64,000 bases of DNA, taken from positions 1-64,000 of the forward strand of contig DASPIZ010000046.1 of NCBI GenBank assembly GCA_035628875.1. Reading direction: 5' to 3'. Source of the stretch: Ohtaekwangia sp035628875 (lineage in GTDB: Bacteria; Bacteroidota; Bacteroidia; Cytophagales; Cyclobacteriaceae). The notes beneath the pieces were generated by a model that had not been told where the DNA came from, searched no databases, and saw only the letters and a list, made by a program, of their open reading frames with translations. Shown here one piece after another: positions 16,806-23,935 of the stretch (the stretch's first letter is position 1; every line of letters starts with the position of its first letter). The translations under genes were made by a program, and so were the position numbers.

Positions 16806-19178
16806 TTACTCTGCGCGCAGCGAATCAACGGGATTTGCGGATGCCGCTTTTATTGATTCAAGACTTACTGTTAACCATGCAATCAGTAACGCTGCCAGGA
16901 AGGCAATCACGAAGATAGTCCATTCAATGCTAACACGATAAGCAAATCCGTCGAGCCAAAGACTCATGCCGTACCAGGCTAGAGGAACGGCGACGATGGT
17001 AGCGATAAGTATCGGACGTGTGAAGGTCGCCGACAACAAATAAACAAGTTGGAAACCGGAGGCACCGAGTACCTTTCGAATTCCAAGTTCACGGGTTCGG
17101 CGTTCTGCGAGATAGGCGGAAAGACCATACAACCCAAGGCATGATATTACAATCGCAAGCACAGCAAACACATTAAACAACTTACCAAGACGTTGTTCGG
17201 CCTGGTACAAATTATCAATGTCCTGATCAACAAAACCGTAATTGAAAGGATAACCTGGATTTATCCGCATGCATATTTGTTCAAGTGCGGTAATTGTGTT
17301 CTCCGTTTCGCCAGGCATAGTTCGTATGATCGCGTAACCACCCCATGAATTTCGATTAAGGAACATGGGACCAATTTTTTCCTGCACCGGTTTGAAGTTG
17401 AAATCCTTTACCACGCCAATGATTGTTCTTTCTCTGCCCCAAACATTTATCCTCGTTCCTACGGCCGATTCAAGAGGCATATCCATTGTCTTTAGGGCAG
17501 TTTCATTTACGATGACGTTTACCGTATCGGCGAGGGCATTGTCGCCATAGCCATGCCCTTCAAGCATCGTAGCTTTGAATACTTCTTCAAAGTTTTCATC
17601 GATCGCCAGATTGTAGAACAAAGGTTGTGTGTTTGGATCTTTTCCTTTCCATTCTACACTGATCGTTGCGCCGGACGAGGTAGTAGGCAGGTCTGAAATA
17701 AATGAATATTGGCTCGTCAGGCGGTTATTACCGAGACTCGCCCGAAGGGCATCGTATTTAGACCACATCTCCCCCGTCATCGGAACATACAATAGGTTCT
17801 CTTTGTCAAAACCCAGGTTCAATTGCTGAATATATTTCAGTTGCCGGTAAACGACAGTTGTGCCTACAATCAGTGAAATCGAAACTGCAAACTGAATCAC
17901 TACCATAGTATTTCTAAAAAACGCTCCAGAAGTTCCAGCCTTAAAACTGCCCTTTAATACAACGGCAGGAACGAATCCTGAAAGGTACAGCGCTGGGTAA
18001 CTGCCTGCCAAAAGACCCGTCAATACAGTAATGCCGAGTAGAGAAGAAATGAGCTGGAGGTTCGTAAGATCAAGCTGCAACTGCTTGCCGCCAAGTGTAT
18101 TGAAATAGGGAAGCACAAGATAGATAATGAGCAACGCCAAAACCATCGCCAACAAAGCCACAATCAGCGATTCCGCCAGGAACTGCCCGATCAGGTGTGG
18201 TCTCACCGCGCCAACAACTTTGCGCAATCCGACCTCCTTAGCCCTTCGTGCAGCACGGGCTGTGGCAAGATTCATAAAGTTCAGGCATGCTACTACTAGA
18301 ATGAACACCGCTACCACCATAAAGATGTATACATTCTGAGCGTTTCCATGGCCGTCAATATCAGCGAGGAAATTGGAATGGAGATGTATTTTGACCAACG
18401 GTTGCAGTAAAAAACTGACCTTCAATATGGATTCGTTTTTGCGGTAGATCGCCCCAATTTTTTTTTCCAGGTTTGCGATTGAGCCATCCGGATCGTCCGC
18501 GCTTTTGTGGACTTTCACATAAGTGTAATAATTGAAATTGTCCCAAACATTATTCTTAAAGTCGTTATTTGTCTTAGCGTAAAAACTTAATGGCTGAACA
18601 AAATCAAATTTCAGGTGCGAGTTTTCAGGTATGTTGGCAATTACACCAGTAATGGTAAAGTCTTCATTGTTGTCTTTCCGAATCGTCCTTTCTAGCACAT
18701 CAGTAGTTCCGAAGTATTTCATGGCAATTCGTTCTGTCACGACTATGCCTTCGGGGTTTTGAAGCGCTTGTTCATTATCACCTTTGATGAATGGAAAAGA
18801 GAACATGCTGAAGAAATTCGAGTCAGCAAAGACAACACCTTTCTCTTCAAATTTAATGTCTCCTACCTGAATCAGGGCTTGTTGTATGCCAGTGATACGG
18901 ACCGCCTCTTCAATCTCCGGAAGTTCAGCTTTCAACGCCGGCGCGATGGGTGCGGATGACACCGCGGCACGAACGTTCATCTCCGGAAGCGTAGCCGTTA
19001 GTCGGTAGATTCGATTATAACCATCGTGAAACCGGTCATAATTTACTTCGTCGTTGACCCACATGCCGATAAGAGCTGCACAGCTAATACCAAGCGCAAG
19101 TCCGAATATATTGATAAAGGAAAAACCCTTCTGACGAAGAAGGTTTCGCATGGCAACCTTAAGGTAGTTTCTGATCAT
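16806..19178 (-). CDS. MacB/FtsX-type ABC transporter permease, orphan
   Basis: A 790-residue permease with the duplicated plan common in Bacteroidetes. A first helix (GFSFINIFGLALGISCAALIGMW) and a MacB-type periplasmic domain are followed by three helices near GLRKVVGAVRPHLIGQFLAESL. A second periplasmic domain follows, and then the same three-helix block near GIRKVLGASGFQLVYLL. The ATG at 19178 (MIRNYLKVAMRNLLRQKG) is chosen because it is the family-typical N terminus. The frame stays open to 19289, but that extension is translated GIY-YIG remnant and tRNA-array sequence. No ATPase gene is adjacent, so its partner is encoded elsewhere. These permeases often export peptides or respond to cell-wall stress. 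Confidence 0.88.
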   Translation of the reverse strand: MIRNYLKVAMRNLLRQKGFSFINIFGLALGISCAALIGMWVNDEVNYDRFHDGYNRIYRLTATLPEMNVRAAVSSAPIAPALKAELPEIEEAVRITGIQQALIQVGDIKFEEKGVVFADSNFFSMFSFPFIKGDNEQALQNPEGIVVTERIAMKYFGTTDVLERTIRKDNNEDFTITGVIANIPENSHLKFDFVQPLSFYAKTNNDFKNNVWDNFNYYTYVKVHKSADDPDGSIANLEKKIGAIYRKNESILKVSFLLQPLVKIHLHSNFLADIDGHGNAQNVYIFMVVAVFILVVACLNFMNLATARAARRAKEVGLRKVVGAVRPHLIGQFLAESLIVALLAMVLALLIIYLVLPYFNTLGGKQLQLDLTNLQLISSLLGITVLTGLLAGSYPALYLSGFVPAVVLKGSFKAGTSGAFFRNTMVVIQFAVSISLIVGTTVVYRQLKYIQQLNLGFDKENLLYVPMTGEMWSKYDALRASLGNNRLTSQYSFISDLPTTSSGATISVEWKGKDPNTQPLFYNLAIDENFEEVFKATMLEGHGYGDNALADTVNVIVNETALKTMDMPLESAVGTRINVWGRERTIIGVVKDFNFKPVQEKIGPMFLNRNSWGGYAIIRTMPGETENTITALEQICMRINPGYPFNYGFVDQDIDNLYQAEQRLGKLFNVFAVLAIVISCLGLYGLSAYLAERRTRELGIRKVLGASGFQLVYLLSATFTRPILIATIVAVPLAWYGMSLWLDGFAYRVSIEWTIFVIAFLAALLIAWLTVSLESIKAASANPVDSLRAE

Positions 19179-19232
19179 GAAAGAGTGTTTACAGATTAAG
19201 ACGTTTAATTGTGGACGGAAGTTGCATTGCCC

Positions 19233-19280
19233 AAAATTTATCAATCGTTTGAGAGTAATGACGTAAACACAATGATGCAT
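19233..19280 (-). pseudogene. Remnant of a third GIY-YIG nuclease gene
   Basis: The first 48 bp downstream of the ATG at 19280 are closely similar to the start of the two intact GIY-YIG genes at 22.3-23.0 kb (MHHxVYV..., then CAAACGATTGATAAA). A one-base deletion in the region encoding the YS dipeptide shifts the frame, and homology ends at about 19233, just upstream of the permease gene. It is preceded by the same hairpin and tRNA-Asn fragment as the intact copies, so it is a decayed third cassette. Confidence 0.75.
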
Positions 19281-19287
19281 AACGTAC

Positions 19288-19315
19288 AAAAGCCACCGTT
19301 TTATCAGTGGCTTTT
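19288..19315. terminator. Cassette hairpin T1 (terminator-like)
   Basis: AAAAGCCAC pairs with GTGGCTTTT around a 10-base loop. A and T tracts at both ends make it bidirectional. The same hairpin occurs at 22.6 and 23.05 kb between a tRNA-Asn fragment and a GIY-YIG start. Confidence 0.75.
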
Positions 19316-19316
19316 T

Positions 19317-19367
19317 GCTCCTCCTCTAGGGCTTGAACCTATCCCGAAGCTTGGGACTGATTAACAG
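19317..19367 (-). repeat. tRNA-Asn 3'-half fragment F1
   Basis: On the minus strand it runs from CTGTTAATCAG (anticodon loop and 3' anticodon strand), through the palindrome TCCCAAGCTTCGGGA, to TAGGTTCAAGCCCTAGAGG (T arm) and the acceptor 3' strand. It corresponds to the 3' half of the intact tRNA-Asn at 23194-23267, apart from the replaced variable loop. Confidence 0.85.
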
Positions 19368-19447
19368 AAGGGGTTAATGATCCTTGTAACCAATGAGTTA
19401 AGTTACATAGGGTCACACCCAGCGAAACAATTTCTTTCGGGTCTTTG

Positions 19448-19774
19448 CTAACCCAAATCGAACGTCTCGAATATTACATCTTTAAGCTCGTCTATAAATT
19501 CTGCCTCAAGCTTTCCCATTTTCTTCGTTAATCTCGCCTCATCAACCGCCCGCATCTGATCTATGCATACTTCTCCGGCCTTTCCCTGAAAGGTAACTTT
19601 CGTTCTGGAGGGATACCCTTTGATGCTTGAAGTTAGGGGTGCTATGATTACGGTTCCTAAAACTGAATTCATTCGCTCAGGCGTTAAGATAACGCATGGC
19701 CTTGTTTTTTTCATTTCATGCCCTACAGTAGGATCAAGATTGACCAGGTAGACTTCGAATTCCCTTATTACCAT
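19448..19774 (-). CDS. MazF/PemK-type mRNA interferase toxin
   Basis: A 108-residue toxin of the CcdB/PemK fold. VYLVNLDPTVGHEMKKTRPCVIL is the family N terminus, followed by VIIAPLTSS and a C-terminal helix. Such proteins cut mRNA (sometimes tRNA) at short sequences. It overlaps its antitoxin gene by 7 bp, the usual order with antitoxin first. The pair lies between two tRNA-Asn fragments and may stabilise that segment. Confidence 0.9.
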   Translation of the reverse strand: MVIREFEVYLVNLDPTVGHEMKKTRPCVILTPERMNSVLGTVIIAPLTSSIKGYPSRTKVTFQGKAGEVCIDQMRAVDEARLTKKMGKLEAEFIDELKDVIFETFDLG

Positions 19775-20016
19775 ACCCAGTCAGTATCATCAAATTTATT
19801 GGAAATCATGGGCGTTATTTCTTCGGCTTTCGCGCGTTTTACTTTCTTAAAATCCGCCCAGGTTTTCTTTTTTTCCTGTATCGCAGAAATAACTATGCTC
19901 TTGTCTTTGATCGTTATTTGTACGGTATCAGTAATACCGCTCTTGTCGATAAACGATTTAGGAAATATTACACCTTTTGAATTTCCAATCCTTCTTACCT
20001 TGGCTATTGTTCTCAT
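19768..20016 (-). CDS. AbrB/MazE-type antitoxin
   Basis: An 82-residue antitoxin. The N-terminal swapped-hairpin DNA-binding domain is seen in KVRRIGNSKGVIFPKSFIDKSGI followed by VQITIKDKSIVISAI. The C-terminal tail, ending DDTDWVW, is acidic and probably wraps the toxin. The likely binding site is the palindrome just upstream of the start. It overlaps the toxin gene by 7 bp. Confidence 0.88.
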   Translation of the reverse strand: MRTIAKVRRIGNSKGVIFPKSFIDKSGITDTVQITIKDKSIVISAIQEKKKTWADFKKVKRAKAEEITPMISNKFDDTDWVW

Positions 20017-20031
20017 AAATTGGCCGTTTTA

Positions 20032-20063
20032 AAAGTTATAACCTAAAGTTATAACTTTAGGTT
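20032..20063 (-). promoter_or_regulatory. Probable autoregulatory operator of the toxin-antitoxin pair
   Basis: A perfect 24-bp palindrome at 20040-20063, with core CCTAAAGTTATAACTTTAGG, lies 24 bp upstream of the antitoxin start. The sequence AAAGTTATAAC also occurs as a direct repeat at 20032-20042 and 20046-20056. AbrB-type antitoxins repress their own promoters through such sites, so operator function is a strong inference. Confidence 0.65.
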
Positions 20064-20199
20064 CGTTTTTCCAATACTTTCATTCCAGTGTCTTCATGTA
20101 GTTGTGTGCTATAAACTATTTTGTCGTCCTCAAATCTGGAAGAACTGCAAAAGTTTCCGGAGCGTGGAGCGTAAACTACTGCTCCGTCGATTGTAATGA

Positions 20200-21712
20200 T
20201 TATTTATTTGTTTTTAGGATTTTCTTCAAAACTGTTTTATTAAGCTGTCGAAAGTATACCAAGTAAAGACCATCAGATAGCCTGCGGACATCGATAAGCT
20301 CTGATTCTCTCGTATATACGAAACCTTCTTTTATAAGCTGACCCAAGTTATTGTATAACGCAAAATGATAGGGCTGGAAACACTCTTGCGGGATGCGAAT
20401 CTTAATATAATCTTTTGCTGGATTAGGGAATACAGAATATGCCTGATTCGCGTCACACGGTGTTCTCTCTCTGTTAGGAACACGCATGTTGAATGTGTTT
20501 TGAACAAAATTAGGTAGACCAGGGAATACCTTTCCTTGTCCAAAATCAAAAAACTTAAGCGTAATATAGCAGTCAAACCCTCTAATGTTCGGTCGCTCAA
20601 TAACGATGAGAGCATTTCTTTTCATTATGGTGAGTGAACCGGTTCCATCTAGGGTGCTGATATTTCCAGCAATGTATATTCTTCCGTCAGGTCCAATCTG
20701 CATTCCGGCTGCAAGTGTCGCCGAATATTTACCAATATTTGTCACTGAGTTGTTAGTAGAAAAAAGCGGTAGTTTCGAATCCCTGATAGCCTTTATGGAA
20801 GGGTTTGATAAATCAAATTGATAGATGTAATCACCAATGTCTCCAGCGGTTTCCAAGTAATGAAGGTCAACTCCCGATATGTAAAGTTTTGTATTATCTG
20901 GCGAAAAGGAAGTGCCGTAGTGGGAACTTAAATCAGTGATCGGCCGATAATTTGAAATTTTTCCATTCGAAGTATCAAAGTCGTAAAGCCCAATGGTAGT
21001 GACTCGCTTGAGCCTTGTCCCCCGGCGATCATTGTTCCATCGGGTGAAAATTTTATTTCACCATCATTAGAGAAGCGATCCGTTAAATAAACAGAACCGA
21101 TGGAATTTACAATTGGTGGTGAAATACCGGCCGTTGAAATTTCAAAAGATAAAAAAGCATCTGTATTTGCCTCATGAGTTACAAGCCAATAATCGTTTCC
21201 ATTATTTGCTTAACCGCAATTTGATTCTCTGTGACGTTGCTCACCAGCATTTTATTCTTGGTAGTGACGCCACCTAATCCATTATCAACCGACATGTCTA
21301 TAATGGAGTAATACATATTCGATGCAATTCCGTTATCATAAACCGCTTTTATAGTGAATAAATAAAATCTATTGGGATATCCCGGGAACGGCACAATTAA
21401 TGCGCATTGATCAGCGGAGCTTGTTCCAAATAGGTCATTACCGTTATCCATCACATGATGGTTTTTATTCCAAATCTTTTCCCCATTTGAATAAAATAAC
21501 AGTTCACCGCTATGTTTGTCGCTGATGACCGTACCACCACCCTGCGTTTGCATGACACTGTTCTGCAATGGTAACGGATAGTAATTGGAGTTAAAATCTA
21601 ATCCCGCGTTATGGCCGAAATACCAAATACTAGCTTCTTTTTGGGCGAATGCAGAATGCTCAAGCCAAATAAAAATAAGCGTGATCAATATGATTTTTCC
21701 CTGTAAGTGCAT
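20200..21712 (-). pseudogene. T9SS-sorted exported protein gene, broken by two frameshifts
   Basis: The start at 21712 gives a signal peptide (ends SAFAQ) and a propeller-like domain beginning ASIWYFGHNAGLDFN. The frame breaks near 21205, where VKQ should continue NNGNDYWLVTHEA. It breaks again near 21010, where GGQGS should continue into GLYDFDTSNGKISNY. Each break fits loss of one base. The last part, open through 20856-20200, ends in a T9SS type A sorting domain (YSVFPNPAKDYIKI ... LYNNLGQ ... GLYLVYF). An intact version would be about 504 residues, secreted through the T9SS and anchored on the cell surface. Sequencing error is possible, but two independent breaks favour real decay. Confidence 0.8.
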
Positions 21713-22185
21713 TGGCTTTAGTCAATACTTTTATTTACTAACTTGAATAGCCTACAAAATTGTGATAGCTTTTCCTAAGCTTGTAGAGACCTGTTCTAAA
21801 AAGAAAGTACAAATTTAGCTTTCAGGTCATGAGGTTATTTTGAAAAGAAAGCATTTTGAGAACAGGTGATATAATACTTATCGACTCCTTGGAATAAAAA
21901 ATATAAACAAGATAACCCATAACGCCACTAAGAACCAGGTACAGATTCAGAATCGACTGAGTAATCAATTTCACTCGCAAAGACCGTTGAACCAGTTCTG
22001 TAGCATCACGCTGTTTAGTAAATTGGAAAACGGATCAGGAATAGTTTAATTCCGAGGTCAACAATATAGAACTATCTGTAACCGGCAGGAACTGAGTATT
22101 CGGTTTACTTCCTGCCTTGGGAGTTACATCGCTTCATCAAGAATAGCTGAAAATGTATACGCTTTTGTATCAACCGCCTAACAAT
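21713..22185. other. Intergenic stretch with a small inverted-repeat element
   Basis: An imperfect 14-bp inverted repeat (ACCTGTTCTaAAAA, one mismatch) bounds 21789-21867 and encloses two AAAAGAAAG direct repeats. A second hairpin, GGCAGGAA/TTCCTGCC, lies at 22084-22116. I see no gene here. Confidence 0.4.
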
Positions 22186-22213
22186 AAAAAAGGAGCTACG
22201 CTCGTAACTCCTT
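22186..22213 (-). terminator. Terminator at the end of the nuclease array
   Basis: On the minus strand, AAGGAGTTACG pairs with CGTAGCTCCTT (one mismatch) and is followed by TTTTATTG. It lies just downstream of fragment F2 and would stop transcription leaving the array. Confidence 0.7.
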
Positions 22214-22224
22214 GATCTTTCAAT

Positions 22225-22285
22225 GCTCCTCCTCTAGGGCTTGAACCTATCCCGACCTATTCGGGACTGATTAACAGTCAGGTGC
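22225..22285 (-). repeat. tRNA-Asn 3'-half fragment F2
   Basis: The fragment begins with GCACCTGACTGTTAATCAG, which is identical to the tRNA-Asn anticodon arm. It continues through the palindrome TCCCGAATAGGTCGGGA into the T arm and acceptor 3' strand. Its first 15 bases are the last codons and stop of nuclease gene B. Confidence 0.88.
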
Positions 22286-22585
22286 GATTCGATTTTCATT
22301 TTCGATTCTTTCTAGGATTCGTTTAACAAGTCCTTCATCTGCGATGAGCGATTCGATAAATTTTCTGCTCTTCATCCTCTTGATAAACTTTTCCAGGTTA
22401 ATGGCAATTTGAATAGAATCACAATGGATCGAGCGTTTTAACACCCATGGAATTCCCTTTGCGGTAAATTTTCTGGATTCAATGGGGTTATTATGAAAAA
22501 GCAGCCTTCGCTCGACATTTTCGGACCGGCCGATATAAAACTTATCAATCGTATGGGAATAAATGATGTAAACAAAATGATGCAT
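22271..22585 (-). CDS. GIY-YIG nuclease, cassette copy B
   Basis: A 104-residue stand-alone GIY-YIG endonuclease domain. The GIY-like strand is VYIIY (5-9), YIG is at 17-19, Arg27 follows in ENVERR, and the catalytic Glu is probably E65 in NLEKFIKR. It has no attached DNA-binding domain. By my count 93 of 104 residues match copy A. Its last four codons (APDC) and stop TAA are the tRNA-Asn anticodon-arm sequence of fragment F2. Upstream lies hairpin T2. It is not UvrC, which is far larger. A homing or transposition-helper role is inferred from the tRNA context. Confidence 0.88.
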   Translation of the reverse strand: MHHFVYIIYSHTIDKFYIGRSENVERRLLFHNNPIESRKFTAKGIPWVLKRSIHCDSIQIAINLEKFIKRMKSRKFIESLIADEGLVKRILERIENENRIAPDC

Positions 22586-22590
22586 AACGT

Positions 22591-22620
22591 AAAAAAGCCA
22601 CCGTTTATCAGTGGCTTTTT
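22591..22620. terminator. Cassette hairpin T2 (terminator-like)
   Basis: AAAAAGCCAC pairs with GTGGCTTTTT around a short loop. It lies between fragment F3 and the start of nuclease gene B and is nearly identical to T1 and T3. Confidence 0.78.
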
Positions 22621-22670
22621 GCTCCTCCTCTAGGGCTTGAACCTATCCCGAACCTTCGGGACTGATTAAC
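22621..22670 (-). repeat. tRNA-Asn 3'-half fragment F3
   Basis: It starts exactly at the anticodon (GTTAATCAG), carries the palindrome TCCCGAAGGTTCGGGA in place of the variable loop, and ends with the T arm and acceptor 3' strand. A 9-bp A/T-rich spacer (ATTTTACTT on the minus strand) separates it from F4. Confidence 0.85.
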
Positions 22671-22679
22671 AAGTAAAAT

Positions 22680-22740
22680 GCTCCTCCTCTAGGGCTTGAA
22701 CCTATCCCGACTTATTCGGGACTGATTAACAGTCAGGTGC
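22680..22740 (-). repeat. tRNA-Asn 3'-half fragment F4
   Basis: Same structure as F2: GCACCTGACTGTTAATCAG, then the palindrome TCCCGAATAAGTCGGGA, then the T arm and acceptor 3' strand. The first 15 bases are the end of nuclease gene A. Confidence 0.88.
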
Positions 22741-23040
22741 GATTCGATTTTCATTTTCGATTTTTTTTAGAATTCGTTTAACAAGTTCTTCATCTGCAAT
22801 GAGCGATTCTATAAATTTCCTGCTCTTCATCCTCTTGATAAACTTTTCCAGGTTAATGGCGATTTGAATCGAATCACATTGGATTGAGGTTTTTAATATC
22901 CATGGAATTCCCTTTGCTGTAAATTTTCTGGATTCAATTGGATTATTATGAAAAAGAACCCTTCGCTCGACATTTTCTGACCGACCGATATAAAACTTAT
23001 CAATCGTTTGGGAATAAAGAACGTAAACAACATGATGCAT
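22726..23040 (-). CDS. GIY-YIG nuclease, cassette copy A
   Basis: A paralogue of copy B with the same length and motifs: VYVLY (5-9), YIG (17-19), HNN (31-33) and the likely catalytic Glu65. The differences are mostly conservative, which suggests selection on the protein after duplication. It ends APDC-stop inside fragment F4, and hairpin T3 precedes its start by a few bases. It is the copy nearest the intact tRNA-Asn. Confidence 0.88.
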   Translation of the reverse strand: MHHVVYVLYSQTIDKFYIGRSENVERRVLFHNNPIESRKFTAKGIPWILKTSIQCDSIQIAINLEKFIKRMKSRKFIESLIADEELVKRILKKIENENRIAPDC

Positions 23041-23045
23041 AACGT

Positions 23046-23077
23046 GAAAAAGCCACCGTTTTATCAGTGGCTTTTTT
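23046..23077. terminator. Cassette hairpin T3 (terminator-like)
   Basis: AAAAAGCCAC pairs with GTGGCTTTTT. As the first terminator downstream of the intact tRNA-Asn, it is probably where that tRNA transcript ends, after reading through F6 and F5. Confidence 0.78.
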
Positions 23078-23127
23078 GCTCCTCCTCTAGGGCTTGAACC
23101 TATCCCGAAAGTTCGGGACTGATTAAC
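23078..23127 (-). repeat. tRNA-Asn 3'-half fragment F5
   Basis: It starts at the anticodon (GTTAATCAG), contains the palindrome TCCCGAACTTTCGGGA, and ends with the T arm and acceptor 3' strand, directly followed by hairpin T3. Confidence 0.85.
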
Positions 23128-23132
23128 AAAAT

Positions 23133-23183
23133 GTTCCGCCTCTAGGCCTTGAACCTATCCCGACCTATTCGGGACTGATTAAC
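23133..23183 (-). repeat. tRNA-Asn 3'-half fragment F6
   Basis: It has the same plan as F5 with palindrome TCCCGAATAGGTCGGGA. It carries base changes in the T arm and acceptor (CAAGGCCTAGAGGCGGAAC), so it is the most diverged fragment. It lies only 10 bp downstream of the intact tRNA-Asn. Confidence 0.83.
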
Positions 23184-23193
23184 AAAGTAAATG

Positions 23194-23267
23194 CTCCTCC
23201 TCTAGGGCTTGAACCTAGGACCCCCTGATTAACAGTCAGGTGCTCTAACCAGCTGAGCTAAGGAGGA
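23194..23267 (-). tRNA. tRNA-Asn, anticodon GTT
   Basis: A complete cloverleaf: the acceptor stem TCCTCCT/AGGAGGA is perfect, the D stem is GCTC/GAGC, the anticodon stem CCTGA/TCAGG has loop CTGTTAA, the variable loop is GGGTC, and the T arm contains TTCAAGC. The anticodon is at 23231-23233. Discriminator G, CCA not encoded. It is the only full copy in this window; six partial copies follow downstream on the same strand. Confidence 0.95.
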
Positions 23268-23350
23268 ATCCTTAAATTTGGGAGTGCAATAATAAGAGGT
23301 TCGGTCTTAAAATGCCAAAATACCGGATAAATTTTCTGGAAAATCTATGT

Positions 23351-23647
23351 TTACCTGTCTGCCGCTTTCCGGAAAATCTTCGCATCAGCGTAAAATGTGC
23401 CCAATGGAACAAACGACGCCAAAATAGCAATGGATAATGTCTTAAATGACCACCGCACTTGGGCATGAACCACCAACACATATATAATATACAGCACGAA
23501 TAAAACGCCATGCGCCATACCTACTACCCGTACGGCCGCCGGCATTTCCCAATAATATTTTAGCGGCATCGCAATGCCCAGCAGGATTAAAAAAGAAAGG
23601 CCTTCCAGGAAACCGATGATGCGTAATTGTCCTAAAAATGTTTTCAT
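23351..23647 (-). CDS. DUF3817 family membrane protein
   Basis: A 98-residue membrane protein with three hydrophobic segments. It follows the DUF3817 pattern: LRIIGFLEGLSFLILLGIAMPLKY, then MAHGVLFVLYIIYVL, then a last helix ending FVPLGTFYADAKIFRK. Its function is unknown. It lies about 80 bp upstream of the tRNA-Asn on the same strand. Confidence 0.82.
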   Translation of the reverse strand: MKTFLGQLRIIGFLEGLSFLILLGIAMPLKYYWEMPAAVRVVGMAHGVLFVLYIIYVLVVHAQVRWSFKTLSIAILASFVPLGTFYADAKIFRKAADR

Positions 23648-23935
23648 GAAGTTAGGTTTGGAACCGGGTGATTTTTCCGCAATTATAAACTATTGTAGTT
23701 ATTTTCTCTTAACTCAATTCAATCCTCGTCAATTAAGTTCCGTTCTTTTGATTTTCAGACATTAATAGGAGCCACCATATAAAAATTAAATTCATCAGTC
23801 GTAATCGGAAATATTTATTCCATCATGCGAATAACATGTTATTTTAGCGCCGCTTATCGCTCCTGAAATTTATTGAAGTACATGACCGCGCAAAAAATAT
23901 AACCACTATTTTCGCCTTAAATCCACCTTCCTGCT

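Noticed and set aside
22271..23040. UvrC excinuclease subunit
   Set aside because: The GIY-YIG proteins are only 104 residues and lack the UVR and RNase H-like domains of UvrC.
22225..23183. CRISPR-like array
   Set aside because: The repeated units are about 50 bp, match the 3' half of tRNA-Asn, and have A/T-rich spacers of 5-10 bp or whole genes. No unique spacers and no cas genes are present.
22225..23267. Group I intron in tRNA-Asn
   Set aside because: Group I introns sit in anticodon loops and can carry GIY-YIG genes, but here the tRNA is intact and the fragments lack the 5' half. I saw no conserved intron core structure.
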